Both the position numbers and the translations under genes were made by a program. Below the pieces are notes generated by a model, which was not told the DNA's origin, made no database searches, and worked only from the letters and a program-made list of their open reading frames with translations. From the NCBI RefSeq assembly GCF_010550675.1, contig NZ_JAAGOA010000037.1, positions 1 to 43,593 on the forward strand: a stretch of DNA of 43,593 nucleotides, in the 5' to 3' direction. Of this stretch, positions 17,294-26,103 are shown piece by piece. This stretch comes from Phytoactinopolyspora halotolerans. GTDB lineage: Bacteria; Actinomycetota; Actinomycetes; Jiangellales; Jiangellaceae. Each line of letters opens with the position of its first letter. The first letter of the stretch is position 1.

Positions 17294-18898
17294 ATGGCGC
17301 GACTGCTGCTCGGACCGATCGTTCGCGCCGCCCATCGTGACCGCGTCACGGTGTGGGTGGAGACCGACGAACCCTGCGAGGTGACGGTCGGCCCGCAAAC
17401 GTCGCGGACCGTGACGCTGCTGGGTCACCATTACGCATTCGTCGCCGTGGACGGGCTCGGCACGGCCACGCCGTACACGGTGGCGCTCGACGGCGAGCAG
17501 GTGTGGCCGGCGGACGGCGCCGACTTCCCGCCCAGCGTCCTGCGTGCGTTGCCGGATGACCGGCTCCGGCTTGTCTTCGGGTCGTGCCGGACGATCCTGC
17601 CGGACGAGAACGGCGATTCGGACCGGATCGATGCACTGCGCGAATGCGCGTTACGCTGCGCCGGCGGCGATTCCGAGGATCTGCCGGACGTGCTCGTTCT
17701 GCTCGGTGACCAGGTATACGCTGACGAGGGAGCGCCTGCGACGCGTCGGTTCGTCCGTCGTCGGCGCCGCACCGACGGTCCGGTGGGAGCGCAGACACAC
17801 ACCTTTGCCGAGTTCGCCGCGCTCTACCGGGAAGCGTGGAGCGACCCCGCCGTGCGGTGGCTGCTGTCGACCGTGCCGACGCTGATGATCTTTGACGATC
17901 ACGAGATCATCGACAACTGGAACACGTCGGAACAGTGGCTCGCCGAGCACCAGGCACAGCCATGGTGGCGGCAACGGCTGACGAACGGCCTGGCCGCATA
18001 CTGGATCTACCAGCACATGGGGAATCTCCTGCCGGAGGAACGGGAGACGGACGCCGCGTTCGCGGCGCTGTCCGGCGGCGACGAGAGCGTGGCGCTCGAC
18101 GTCTTCGACACCCGGGCCACGCACGGCGCGCTCGGAACCAAGGGCACACGGTGGAGTTACGTTCGCGCGCTCGGGCCGGCACGGCTGGTCATGCTCGACT
18201 CCCGCGACGGCCGGGTGCTCGCCGACGGGCAGCGGCACATGCTCGATGAGGACGGGTGGGAGCTGCTGGAACGCGAGGTGAACGCCGCGGAGCCCTACCT
18301 GCTGGTCGGAACGTCGCTGCCGTTGTTGCTGCCTTCTGGCCTGTTCGAATTGGAGCGCCTCGTCACCGCGGCGTGTTCCGGACGGTGGGGGCGCGCCGGC
18401 GTCCGTATCGGTGAGGAGATCCGGCAGGCCGCACAGTTCACTCACTGGGCCACCTTCCCGGGCTCGTTCACCCGTGCCCTGCAGGCGCTGCGCACCGCCG
18501 GCGACGCGGGCCGCAAGGGCGTGATCGTGCTCTCTGGAGATGTGCATTTCTCCTACGACGCGCGGGTGAGCTCGTGGGCGGACGGGACCACGCCGCGTTC
18601 ACCCACCCATCAGCTCGTGTCCTCCCCGCTCTGCCACGATCTGCACGGCAGCATCATCGGGGGCGTGCGTGCCCTGGTGTCGCGGCCGGGCAGATTCATC
18701 GGCCGGCTGGCGGCGCGTGCCGCGGGTCGGCGGCGGTCAGCGTTGCGGTGGACGATCGAGTCGGGGCCCTGGTTGCACAACGTCATCAGCACGCTCGACC
18801 TCGGTCCCGACGGCGCCAGTGTGCGCGTCGAGTGCACTCGCACGGGCGGCCGCCAAGGGGAGCGCTTGGAAACGGTCGCGGAGCACCTGCTGACCTGA
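17294..18898 (+). CDS. PhoD-like phosphatase / phosphodiesterase
   Basis: A 534-residue metallophosphatase of the PhoD-like family (calcineurin-like fold, Fe/Ca-type centre). Motifs in order: FGSCRTILPDENGD (about 95-108), VLVLLGDQVYADE (134-146), MIFDDHEIIDNWN (197-209), and the C-terminal VIVLSGDVHFSYDA (412-425). There is no Tat or Sec signal, unlike classic PhoD, so it is predicted to be cytoplasmic. No ribosome site precedes ATG 17294. A TAAGCT -10 box (17282-17287) ends six bases before it, which suggests a leaderless transcript. Confidence 0.88.
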   Translation: MARLLLGPIVRAAHRDRVTVWVETDEPCEVTVGPQTSRTVTLLGHHYAFVAVDGLGTATPYTVALDGEQVWPADGADFPPSVLRALPDDRLRLVFGSCRTILPDENGDSDRIDALRECALRCAGGDSEDLPDVLVLLGDQVYADEGAPATRRFVRRRRRTDGPVGAQTHTFAEFAALYREAWSDPAVRWLLSTVPTLMIFDDHEIIDNWNTSEQWLAEHQAQPWWRQRLTNGLAAYWIYQHMGNLLPEERETDAAFAALSGGDESVALDVFDTRATHGALGTKGTRWSYVRALGPARLVMLDSRDGRVLADGQRHMLDEDGWELLEREVNAAEPYLLVGTSLPLLLPSGLFELERLVTAACSGRWGRAGVRIGEEIRQAAQFTHWATFPGSFTRALQALRTAGDAGRKGVIVLSGDVHFSYDARVSSWADGTTPRSPTHQLVSSPLCHDLHGSIIGGVRALVSRPGRFIGRLAARAAGRRRSALRWTIESGPWLHNVISTLDLGPDGASVRVECTRTGGRQGERLETVAEHLLT

Positions 18899-18992
18899 GG
18901 TCCACGGCACGAGACGCCGACGGACAGCCCGATGGGTCGAGCGCCGAGGTTATGGTGATGAGTACAGTCGGCGGCGACGAGCAGGCGATGAC

Positions 18993-19787
18993 ATGGACCA
19001 CGTTGTTGTTGCGGGTCTACGGGTCGCGTATGTGCGCTCCGGCGCCGGCCCGCCGCTGGTGCTGCTGCATGGCGGGTTGAGTGACAGCCGTGCGTGGTCG
19101 GCGCAGATCGACGAGCTGTCGGATGAGTTCACGGTGGTGGCGTGGGACGCGCCTGGGTGCGGCCAGTCGTCGGACCCGCCCGAAGGTTTCGGATTGCCGG
19201 AGTATGCCGACTGCGTGGCAGGCCTGATCGATGCGCTGGACCTCGGCCGGCCACATGTGCTGGGGCTGTCCTTCGGTGGCGGACTTGCGCTGGAGCTGTA
19301 CCGTCGGCACCCGATGGTGCCGAGGAGCCTGGTGCTGGCGTCGGCGTATGCCGGATGGGCAGGGTCGCTTCCGCCGCAAGAAGTCGAGCGGCGGCTCAAC
19401 CGGGCGGTCAGCGATGCCGAGAAGCCTCCTGAGGAGTGGGCGGCCAGCTACCTGCCCAGCCTGTTCACCGAGTCCGCGTCTCCGGAACTGCTCGACCGTG
19501 TGATGACGATGATGCTCGACACCCGGCCGGCGGGGATGCTGGCGATGTTGCGCGGATTCGCCGAGGCCGACCTGCGTGACGTGTTGCCGCAGATCAGGGT
19601 TCCGACGCTGCTGCTGTACGGCGGCGCGGACCAACGATCGCCCGTGCGCGTCGGCGAGGACCTGCACGCCGAGATCCCGTCGTCCCGGCTCGTCGTCATG
19701 CCCGGCGTCGGCCACGACAGCGCGATGGAGGCGCCAGAGCTCTTCAACGCCGAAGTCCGCGGGTTCCTTCGGTCGATACGGACGTGA
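18993..19787 (+). CDS. Alpha/beta hydrolase
   Basis: A 264-residue soluble hydrolase. Seen are the oxyanion region LLHGGLSDSRAW, the nucleophile elbow GLSFGG (Ser in G-x-S-x-G), the acid in LLLYGGADQRSPV and the catalytic His in PGVGHDSAMEAPE. The fold and length fit the alpha/beta hydrolase 1 family; the substrate cannot be predicted. ATG 18993 is the only start consistent with the family's N-terminal strand. It follows the PhoD-like gene by 94 bases and may be read with it. Confidence 0.9.
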   Translation: MDHVVVAGLRVAYVRSGAGPPLVLLHGGLSDSRAWSAQIDELSDEFTVVAWDAPGCGQSSDPPEGFGLPEYADCVAGLIDALDLGRPHVLGLSFGGGLALELYRRHPMVPRSLVLASAYAGWAGSLPPQEVERRLNRAVSDAEKPPEEWAASYLPSLFTESASPELLDRVMTMMLDTRPAGMLAMLRGFAEADLRDVLPQIRVPTLLLYGGADQRSPVRVGEDLHAEIPSSRLVVMPGVGHDSAMEAPELFNAEVRGFLRSIRT

Positions 19788-19848
19788 CCGCAGCCGTGAT
19801 CGCCGTCTGAACAGGGGCTTCCGTGCGGCGGCCGCACCGCCACCGCGG

Positions 19849-19915
19849 CTTCTTGAGCGTTGGTTGCGCTGAAGTCCTGCGATCGGGGGCCTATGCGCAA
19901 CGGACGCTCAAGAAG
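19849..19915. terminator. Interrupted inverted repeat after hydrolase gene
   Basis: CTTCTTGAGCG + GTTGCGC on the left pair with GCGCAAC + CGCTCAAGAAG on the right, broken by an internal 3 x 3 mismatch; the loop is 25 bases. Likely terminator or a small relic element. Confidence 0.4.
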
Positions 19916-19945
19916 CGAGTGGGCGAACGGCCCGCGAGTCCACGC

Positions 19946-20012
19946 CTCGTCGCCCTCGTCGCCCTCGTCGCCCTCGTCGCCTCGTCGCCCCCGTCGCCGT
20001 CGCCGTCGTCGA
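19946..20012. repeat. Low-complexity tandem repeat, 9-base unit
   Basis: About four nearly exact copies of CTCGTCGCC are followed by degenerate GTCGCC units. A slippage-prone non-coding repeat between two genes. Confidence 0.7.
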
Positions 20013-20176
20013 CTCCATGTGTCCGACCTGATCGCTACCGTCTCTGTCTGGCTCTCGGGGGCGGGGGCCGGAAACAAGGGGTGGGCGGCTGTTCGAAGGC
20101 GGCCGTCGTACTGGTAGGGGAGGCCGCTCCCGGTGTGACCTGGGGCGGGCCGGGCGACACCGAGGGACGGATGCCG

Positions 20177-20842
20177 ATGTGGTTGGGTCAGAACGTCGAA
20201 ACGAAGGCGTCCGTGTGGGCGCAGCGCGCGGAGCCGCTGTTGATCATCGCGGCGCTGGCCTTTCTCGGCGCGTATGCCTGGCCCATCATCGATCCCGCGA
20301 TCTCGGACGAGACCAAGTCGCTCTGCGCGTCGGTGGTGTGGCTGACATGGGCCTTGTTCGTCGTCGATTACGGCACCCGGTTATTCATCGCCAAGGACCG
20401 GTGGGCATTCGTCCGGCGCAATGCACTCGAGCTGGCGACGGTGGTGTTGCCGATGTTCCGGCCGTTGCGTCTGGTGCGCCTTCTCGTCGTGCTCGAGTAT
20501 GTGCAGCGCCGAGCGATGAGCGTTCGTATCAAGGCGGGCACGTATCTCGCGACCGGCGGGGCGTTGCTCGTCTTCGTCGGCGGGCTGGCCATCACCGACG
20601 CGGAACGCGGACATCCGGACGCGCTCATCGCGAACGTCGGCGACGGATGGTGGTGGGCGTTCGTCTCCATGACGACGGTCGGATACGGCGACATGTACCC
20701 CGTGACGACGACGGGACGGCTGGTGGCGACCGTGCTCATGCTGGCCGGCATCGCGGTGCTGGGCAGCGTCACCGGGATGGTCGCGTCCTGGGTGCTCGAG
20801 CAGGTGAAGGCCACGAACGACGACCACGAACGTGCCTCGTGA
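20177..20842 (+). CDS. Potassium-channel-like ion transporter
   Basis: A 221-residue membrane protein of the voltage-gated ion channel superfamily. Four helices resembling a voltage sensor occupy about residues 14-115, with basic residues in FRPLRLVRLLVVLEYVQRR. A pore loop with the potassium selectivity filter TTVGYGDMYP (about 171-180) and a final helix follow. ATG 20177 has GAGGGA (20162-20167) 9 bases upstream; ATG 20171 is too close to it. The frame is open further upstream, but only through low-complexity sequence. Confidence 0.9.
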   Translation: MWLGQNVETKASVWAQRAEPLLIIAALAFLGAYAWPIIDPAISDETKSLCASVVWLTWALFVVDYGTRLFIAKDRWAFVRRNALELATVVLPMFRPLRLVRLLVVLEYVQRRAMSVRIKAGTYLATGGALLVFVGGLAITDAERGHPDALIANVGDGWWWAFVSMTTVGYGDMYPVTTTGRLVATVLMLAGIAVLGSVTGMVASWVLEQVKATNDDHERAS

Positions 20843-20931
20843 CCTTCGCCCCTACCTGTGGGCGGCATCACTGGTCAATCTGGAAGGTCTCGCGAGTAGC
20901 GGCGTCGGGTCACCGATGAGGGGGAGTAACG

Positions 20932-21672
20932 ATGGGTGGAGACATACCTGGTGCGGCTCCGGTTCCGCCGCCACCGCCGCCACCGGAGCAGCATGTGCAG
21001 CAGACGAGGAAGACGCCGGTGGCGGCCGGTGAAGAGCGAGGCCGGCGATGGTTCTGGCCGTCGATCGTGGTCGTGGCGGCAGTGGTGGGCGCCGGCCTCG
21101 GTTATGGGATCCGCATGATTGCCGAGCCGGACTACACGGAGACGGACGAGTACGCCGCGGCGCAGGCCGAGTTCGATGATCGTGAAGCGGCGCTGGAGGA
21201 ACGTGGTCTGGAACTCGACCAGACGGCGGATGAGCTGGAGGACTTCCGCGACGAGGTCGATAGCCTGGATCAGCGCGCCGGTGAGCTCGACGAACGCGAA
21301 TCCGAGCTGGACGAACGGTCCGAGAAACTCGATAGCCGCGCGGAGGAGCTGGAAACTCAGGCTGAGGAGCTGGAAACCCGTGCGGGGGAGCTTGACCAGC
21401 GGGAAGAAGACATCGCGGCGACCGAGTTGGAGATCGAAGAGAACACGATCCCCGGCGCCGGTGTCTTCTTGGTCGGCGAGGACATCGAACCTGGTCGATA
21501 CCGGGGTGACGGCGGCGACGGCTGCTACTGGGCGCGCCTGGCCGGCACCAGCGGTGAACTCGACGACATCATCGCGAACGACTTGCCCGCAGGTCCCACG
21601 GTGGTGACGATCAGTGAGTCTGACGTGGCTTTCGAGACGACACGCTGCGGGGAGTGGGTCCGCATCGACTGA
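20932..21672 (+). CDS. Membrane-anchored coiled-coil protein with C-terminal secreted domain
   Basis: A 246-residue protein of unknown function. It has a Pro-rich cytoplasmic N-terminus (APVPPPPPPPE), one membrane helix (about 41-62), then a coiled coil of about 100 residues built on a near-exact 7-residue period (ELDERES, ELDERSE, KLDSRAE, ELETQAE, ELETRAG, ELDQREE). A small C-terminal domain with GEDIEPGRYRG and two cysteines (CYWARL ... TTRCGEW) follows; this domain is widespread at the ends of secreted actinobacterial proteins. A strong GGGGGAG lies before ATG 20932. Confidence 0.75.
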   Translation: MGGDIPGAAPVPPPPPPPEQHVQQTRKTPVAAGEERGRRWFWPSIVVVAAVVGAGLGYGIRMIAEPDYTETDEYAAAQAEFDDREAALEERGLELDQTADELEDFRDEVDSLDQRAGELDERESELDERSEKLDSRAEELETQAEELETRAGELDQREEDIAATELEIEENTIPGAGVFLVGEDIEPGRYRGDGGDGCYWARLAGTSGELDDIIANDLPAGPTVVTISESDVAFETTRCGEWVRID

Positions 21673-21737
21673 CGGGTCAACCGAGCGACGAGCGGCGGTG
21701 ATGTACAGCGCCGCACGGCTGCGCAAAGATAGTGGGC

Positions 21738-22136
21738 ATGGAGCATGAACCGCGGAACCTCGACGCTGTGTTGTCGTCTTTCGACGATTTGTGGATGCCG
21801 AGGATCGTCACCCAGGTCAACAACTACGACGTGCGGGTCGCCAAGGTGCAGGGAGACTTCGTCTGGCACGTGCACGAGGACACCGACGAGTTCTTCCTTG
21901 TGCTCGACGGCGAGCTCACCATCGGGCTCAGGTCCGCCGACGGTGAGGAGAGCGCCGTGCATATGAAGCGGGGCGACGTGTTCGTCGTTCCGAAGGGGAC
22001 CGAGCACCGGCCGTCGTCGCCGGCGGGTGCATCGATCCTGCTGTTCGAGCCGGCCGGGACGGTGAACACCGGCGACCGCCATGAGGACATCCCGGACTAC
22101 ATCACGACTACCGTCGGTCGCGACCTGAGTTCCTAG
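21738..22136 (+). CDS. Cupin-domain protein
   Basis: A 132-residue single cupin. Motif 1 is WHVHEDTDEFFLVLDGELTI (His-x-His ... Glu metal ligands), and motif 2 is GDVFVVPKGTEHRPSSP with the third His. It is soluble. Such proteins are often isomerases or small-molecule binders; the substrate is unknown. ATG 21738 is preferred; a GTG two codons earlier is equivalent. It ends convergent with the APH-like kinase gene. Confidence 0.85.
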   Translation: MEHEPRNLDAVLSSFDDLWMPRIVTQVNNYDVRVAKVQGDFVWHVHEDTDEFFLVLDGELTIGLRSADGEESAVHMKRGDVFVVPKGTEHRPSSPAGASILLFEPAGTVNTGDRHEDIPDYITTTVGRDLSS

Positions 22137-22172
22137 GCGCGCAGCGCTGCGCCGGGTGAGCTGGTGTTGTGT

Positions 22173-22200
22173 AATAGATGAGCAATGTCGCTCGTCTATT
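22173..22200. terminator. Inverted repeat between convergent cupin and kinase genes
   Basis: Arms 22173-22183 and 22190-22200 pair over 11 bases with one G-T mismatch around a six-base loop. A GC-rich short palindrome (22139-22153) lies just before. Together they could terminate both converging transcripts. Confidence 0.5.
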
Positions 22201-22262
22201 GATCGTACAGTCCGACTTGCCCTTGGGCTGGCAGCTACCTCAGGTGCGAGCCGATGGGGCCG

Positions 22263-23078
22263 TCAGGTGAGGTCCCAGAGCAGGCGATAGTAGGCGATGC
22301 GTTCTGGATCCGGCTCGACGCCGTACGCCTCGTAGACGACGTGCTCGTAACCGGGGCCGTAGTTCCACTCGGTGCTCCAGGCGCCCACGGTGAGGTCGGC
22401 CCAGCGATCGGCGGTGCCGAGGTTGTCGAGGTCCACATGCGCGGCGAACGTGCCGTCGTCGTGCAGCATCGTGTTCGGCGCGCACGCGTCGCCGTGGCAG
22501 ACGACCATCCGGTCGACGGGTGGCGGGCTGGCGACGCGCGCCTCCGGATCGGTGACACCGGGGTATCGGTCCAGAGAGAACCGGTCGGCGAGACCTGCGT
22601 CGTCGGTGAGACTCGCGCGGGCACGGGCGAGGCGCGCGTCGACGCTCCAGTCGAACGGGCAATCGTCGACCGGCAGCGCGTCGTGGAGGATGCGCAGCCC
22701 GTGGCCGATCGCGGTCGCGGCGGTCTTCGGGTCGGCGGCCCATCGAGGGTCGACGGCGGACCGGCCGGCGACCGCCGAGGTGACCAGCCACGCACCGTCG
22801 TCGTCGGAACCGAAGTCGAGGACGTGCGGGACCTGGATCCATCGCTGTGCCCAGGAGAGTCGCTCCGCCTCGGCGGCGAGGTCGAGGTGAGGGTTCTCCG
22901 CGGCCACCCACTTGACGTACCGCGTGGTGCCGCGCCCGTTGTCGAGCCGAAACGTCAATCCCCCGACCTGGTTCTTCCACACGGGTGTGATCGTGTCGCC
23001 GCCGGCGAGCGCGACGACCACGTCCGGCGTCGTGATCGACTCGAGTTCGGCTGCTTCCGGGCTGATCGGGCGGCTCAC
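22263..23078 (-). CDS. Aminoglycoside phosphotransferase-like kinase, APH(3') type
   Basis: A 271-residue small-molecule kinase. It has the N-terminal lysine strand (TRYVKWV), the phosphate-transfer motif VVCHGDACAPNTMLHDDG (Brenner motif H-G-D-x5-N) and the metal aspartate in HVDLDNLGTADRWADL. The latter resembles the IDLGRxGxADRxxDL of APH(3') enzymes, with DLD instead of DLG. The real substrate may be an aminoglycoside or another metabolite; resistance is not shown. GTG 23078 is chosen because GGAAGGA lies 8 bases upstream; the frame further upstream is compositionally non-coding. Confidence 0.82.
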   Translation of the reverse strand: MSRPISPEAAELESITTPDVVVALAGGDTITPVWKNQVGGLTFRLDNGRGTTRYVKWVAAENPHLDLAAEAERLSWAQRWIQVPHVLDFGSDDDGAWLVTSAVAGRSAVDPRWAADPKTAATAIGHGLRILHDALPVDDCPFDWSVDARLARARASLTDDAGLADRFSLDRYPGVTDPEARVASPPPVDRMVVCHGDACAPNTMLHDDGTFAAHVDLDNLGTADRWADLTVGAWSTEWNYGPGYEHVVYEAYGVEPDPERIAYYRLLWDLT

Positions 23079-23242
23079 CTCCGCGATCCTTCCAGATGCT
23101 CTGCGGCCCTCGCGAGCGAATTCGACCGTGCTTTGAGTGGCGCTAGCTGTGTCGCGCCGATCGACGCTTGGGAGGGAGAGGGTGTGTTGTTCGTAGTGTG
23201 AGGAAACCGAACAATGCCGTTCGCAGCGTTGGTTGTGTCTCC

Positions 23243-24508
23243 CTAGGACCAGAGGCGGTCGACCGGCATGACGTGGATGCGGTCGTCGTAGGTGTAAGAG
23301 CGCTCGCCGAGATAGAATGCGACACCAGCACAGAATGCGTCTCCGATCACGTCCCTGAGCTTGCGAAGCGGACGTAGGTGTTCGCCGGGGACTCGTCCTG
23401 ATGCCTTGACTTCGAATGCGATGACTGCGCCGTCGTCCCGTTCGATGATGAGGTCGACTTCGTCTTCGTCTCGGGTACGCCAATGACCGAGGCCGGTGAT
23501 CCCGTCGAGCCAGGATGCTTGGCGTTGCAGCTCGCCGACCACGAATGTCTCGAGCAAGTGCCCGAACTCTGTCATTGAGGTTGGGTCTCGGCGTGCCAGC
23601 TTTTCGGGTGTCAGGCGTAGGAGGCGGGCGGCGACGCCGGAATCGATGACGTGTAGCTTCGGCGATGCTGCAGTGCGTGATGTCAGGGTTTTGTCCCAAG
23701 CAGGGAGCCGTTGGATTAGGAAGACCCGTTCGAGTAGTCGCGTATAGCCGTCGGCCGTGCGATCGTCAAGGCCGACGTCATTGGCGGCTCGGGTGATGTT
23801 CAGGATCTGGGCCGTCTGTCCCGCGAGGCGGCTGAGCAGGCGTGGGAGTACCGCGGCTTGCTGGATCCGCGCCAGCTCGTGTACGTCGCGTTCGAGTGTG
23901 AGGCGGATGTAGTCATCGAACCAACGATTGCGGGCGGCAGGCGACCTGCGCGCTAAGGCGGGCGGGAAGCCGCCTTGGACGATCCGCTGGATGTAGTCGT
24001 CTCTTGACGTTGTAGACACGGGGGCCGCGACCGTGTTCGTGGGATCCTTGAACAGGTCATCGATGAGATCTTCAGACATTCCTGTGATCTCGCCCTGAGA
24101 AAGTGGATAGATCGCGATCCGATGTAGGCGTCCGGTCAGGGCTTGGGCGGCAGCAGGGAGGGCATCGTGACGAGTGGATCCGGTTAAGAGGAACCTGCCA
24201 GGGCGCCCGTCGCGATTTAGTTCGGCTTTGATGGCGTCTAAAACCAGCGGAGCCTTCTGGTACTCGTCGACACACACGGGTGCAGGCTCGCCCATGAACG
24301 TAGCGGGATCGATGCTCACCGCCTCCTGTGTCGCGGGATCATCGAGATCGAGGACACCGACCCCGTGCGCATCGGCCAGACCTCTCAGCAATGTTGACTT
24401 GCCTACGGAGCGTGGTCCTTCGAGCAGGATGACGGGTTCGTCCTCCATGCGCGACTGAACCACGGCAACTAGGCGGCGAGGGATGACGCTGGTGGACTGC
24501 TCGATCAT
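23243..24508 (-). CDS. AAA_14/DUF4143 ATPase
   Basis: A 421-residue ATPase. The AAA_14 domain has Walker A GPRSVGKST (31-39) and Walker B PVCVDEYQ (77-84), followed by a sensor-like FLLTGSTRHDALPA. The DUF4143 C-terminal domain contains a nuclease-like core EVDLIIERD ... AFEVKASG, with D352, E366 and K368 in a PD-(D/E)xK arrangement. Family function is not established. ATG 24508 is 21 bases from a striking array of four 23-base-period repeats, which probably regulates it. It is a single gene between the APH-like kinase and the damaged trypsin gene. Confidence 0.88.
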   Translation of the reverse strand: MIEQSTSVIPRRLVAVVQSRMEDEPVILLEGPRSVGKSTLLRGLADAHGVGVLDLDDPATQEAVSIDPATFMGEPAPVCVDEYQKAPLVLDAIKAELNRDGRPGRFLLTGSTRHDALPAAAQALTGRLHRIAIYPLSQGEITGMSEDLIDDLFKDPTNTVAAPVSTTSRDDYIQRIVQGGFPPALARRSPAARNRWFDDYIRLTLERDVHELARIQQAAVLPRLLSRLAGQTAQILNITRAANDVGLDDRTADGYTRLLERVFLIQRLPAWDKTLTSRTAASPKLHVIDSGVAARLLRLTPEKLARRDPTSMTEFGHLLETFVVGELQRQASWLDGITGLGHWRTRDEDEVDLIIERDDGAVIAFEVKASGRVPGEHLRPLRKLRDVIGDAFCAGVAFYLGERSYTYDDRIHVMPVDRLWS

Positions 24509-24528
24509 GTGTGCACTCTACCAGCACT

Positions 24529-24613
24529 CTTGCGGATCTGGAGCGGTATTTCTTGCGGATTTTGACGACCAGTTCTTGCGGATTTTGACGGCCTGGCTCT
24601 GCGGATCTGGAGC
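24529..24613. repeat. Four direct repeats with exact 23-base period upstream of DUF4143 ATPase
   Basis: GCGGAT begins at 24532, 24555, 24578 and 24601, exactly 23 bases apart. Each copy is preceded by CTT or CT. The outer two continue as CTGGAGC and the inner two as TTTGACG, giving an A-B-B-A arrangement. The array ends 21 bases before the ATPase start codon on the minus strand. Too few and too poorly conserved between units to be CRISPR; it looks like an operator or iteron cluster. Confidence 0.75.
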
Positions 24614-24729
24614 AAGTGTCCTTCGCGAGGCGTGTTGCGGGGATCTCATGCGGTGCGAAGCGGCTGTCCCATCAACCACACGCCGGAAGGACACCAATGC
24701 ACGAGCGGATGTGAACGAGAGACAAGCCG

Positions 24730-26103
24730 TCACGCGCACGGTACGTGGCCGGAGGAGTCGTCGTGGCCCGTGACCCGGTCGATGAGCAGCCAGCCGTCGT
24801 ACCAGACCAGCTCGTAGTCCAGCGACCAGTAGGTGCAGGTCTCTCCCTCCGGGCCGTAGCCGGGGGCCTGGAGGCTGACGAACTCCAGCCAGACGTGGGC
24901 GCCGTCGGCGGTCTCCTCGACGGTGTGTACCTCGAACCCGAAGTCGTAGCTGGTCTCCACGCCGGCGGCGAACTCGTCGACGGACATGTTGCCTTGCAGC
25001 CGCGGGGAGAGCTGATCGAACGCGAGCCCGTAGTCGCGCTGTTGATGCCGTCGAAGTAGCTGCCCAGCGTTGCGGCGACGGCGTTGTGCAGGTCGTCGGT
25101 CGCTCCGATGTCCGGTGTCTCGGCCTCTTCCGGGCCGAGGGGCTGGCTGCAGTCGGCGGGTGCCGGCGGAGCGAGCAGGTCCGGGTTCTCCAGGTGCTCG
25201 GCGAGAACGTCGGCGCGGATCGCGTAGCCGAGCCCTTCGGCCTCGCTGTCCTTGGCGACGAGCATCCCGACGACGTCGCCGTCCGCGCGGACGACGGGGC
25301 CGCCGGAGTTGCCCGGGTTGACGCTGACGTCGAGCTGGAAGTTCGGCCACAGGGCGTCGTCGACGCGGGAGGTGGTGCCGGTGGTGAGCGTCAGCGGGTC
25401 GCCCAGCGGGTGGCCGATCACCGCGAGCGACTCGCCGGCGACGGTCGGTGACTCGGTGATGTCGAAGACGTGTCCGTCCATGCTGCCGCGGATTTCGAGG
25501 AGCGCGGTGTCCGTGCCGAGGTCCACCCCGACGACGGACGCCTGGTGTGCGGCTCCGTCGTCCTTCATGACGGCGACGGAGGCCGCACCGTCGACGACGT
25601 GGGCCGCCGTCAGCACCCGGTCGTCGCCGACCAGGAACGCCGAGCCCACACCGGTGCCGTCGCAGGTGGTGGCGTGGACCATGGTGACGCCGCTGGCGAC
25701 CTGGTCGTAGAGCGCGGCGAAGTCCTGCGGGCCGGGTGTTTCGGTGGCGGTCGGCGGCGTCGTGGGCGTCGGCGAACCTCCGGTCGATTGCGGGGTCGCG
25801 TCTGCGGCGGACGGTGTGCTCGGTCTCGTCCGGTGCCGCCGGTGAGGTCTGATCGAGGACGGCGGGTTCACGTTGCGAATCGGCGCTCGTCGTCGGCCCG
25901 TCGTCGTCGTTGATCAGCACGTAGGCGACCGCAGCGCCGCTTCCCAAGACGAGGACCGAGAGCACGATGATCGCGAGCATCGCCGGGCGCGACGTGCGGC
26001 GCACCGGTTGGGATGGTGCGGAGGCGGCCTGCTTCTGGGTGCCGCACGTCGGACAGAAGTTCGCGTTGTCGCCGATCGGCGAACCACACTGAGTGCAGTA
26101 CAT
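24730..26103 (-). pseudogene. Zinc-ribbon membrane trypsin-like protease, two compensating frameshifts
   Basis: Three parts of one protein lie in two frames. The N-terminus MYCTQCGSPIGDNANFCPTCG is a zinc ribbon, followed by a membrane helix (AIIVLSVLVLGSGAAVAYVLI). A shift in the Ser/Thr/Pro linker (about 25815-25830) leads into a trypsin domain with His in VLTAAHVVDG, Asp in GTDTALLEI and Ser in NPGNSGGPVV. A second shift at about 25036-25041 returns to the first frame for the C-terminal domain (YGLAFDQLSPRLQGNMS). Restoring one C there gives the continuous reading FDGINSRDYGLAF. Net length is preserved, so either recent mutation or sequencing error. Confidence 0.75.

Larger units (their letters stand above)
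19788..20176. other. Gene-poor stretch with interrupted inverted repeat and low-complexity tract
   Basis: No gene is convincing here. An interrupted inverted repeat at 19849-19915 (arms of 11 and 7 bases on each side with a 3-base mismatch) may terminate the hydrolase transcript. A tandem 9-base repeat, roughly four copies of CTCGTCGCC, at 19946-19990 passes into degenerate GTCGCC repeats to 20012. Frames through this tract give only low-complexity Arg/Asp-Glu-Gly or Ser-Pro peptides, so I read it as non-coding. Confidence 0.5.

Noticed and set aside
19448-20077. Minus-strand frame with Asp-Glu-Gly and Arg runs
   Set aside because: Simple-sequence product of the 9-base tandem repeat and antisense to the hydrolase gene.
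19823-20176. N-terminal extension of the channel gene
   Set aside because: The frame is open but runs through a tandem low-complexity repeat, while a ribosome site and start codon fit at 20177.
22263-23699. Long form of the APH-like kinase with about 200 extra N-terminal residues
   Set aside because: The extension is Arg/Pro-rich, antisense to the ATPase gene, and a good ribosome site precedes GTG 23078.
24529-24613. Possible mini CRISPR array
   Set aside because: Only four units with a 23-base period and short, variable identity; no unique spacers and no cas genes nearby.
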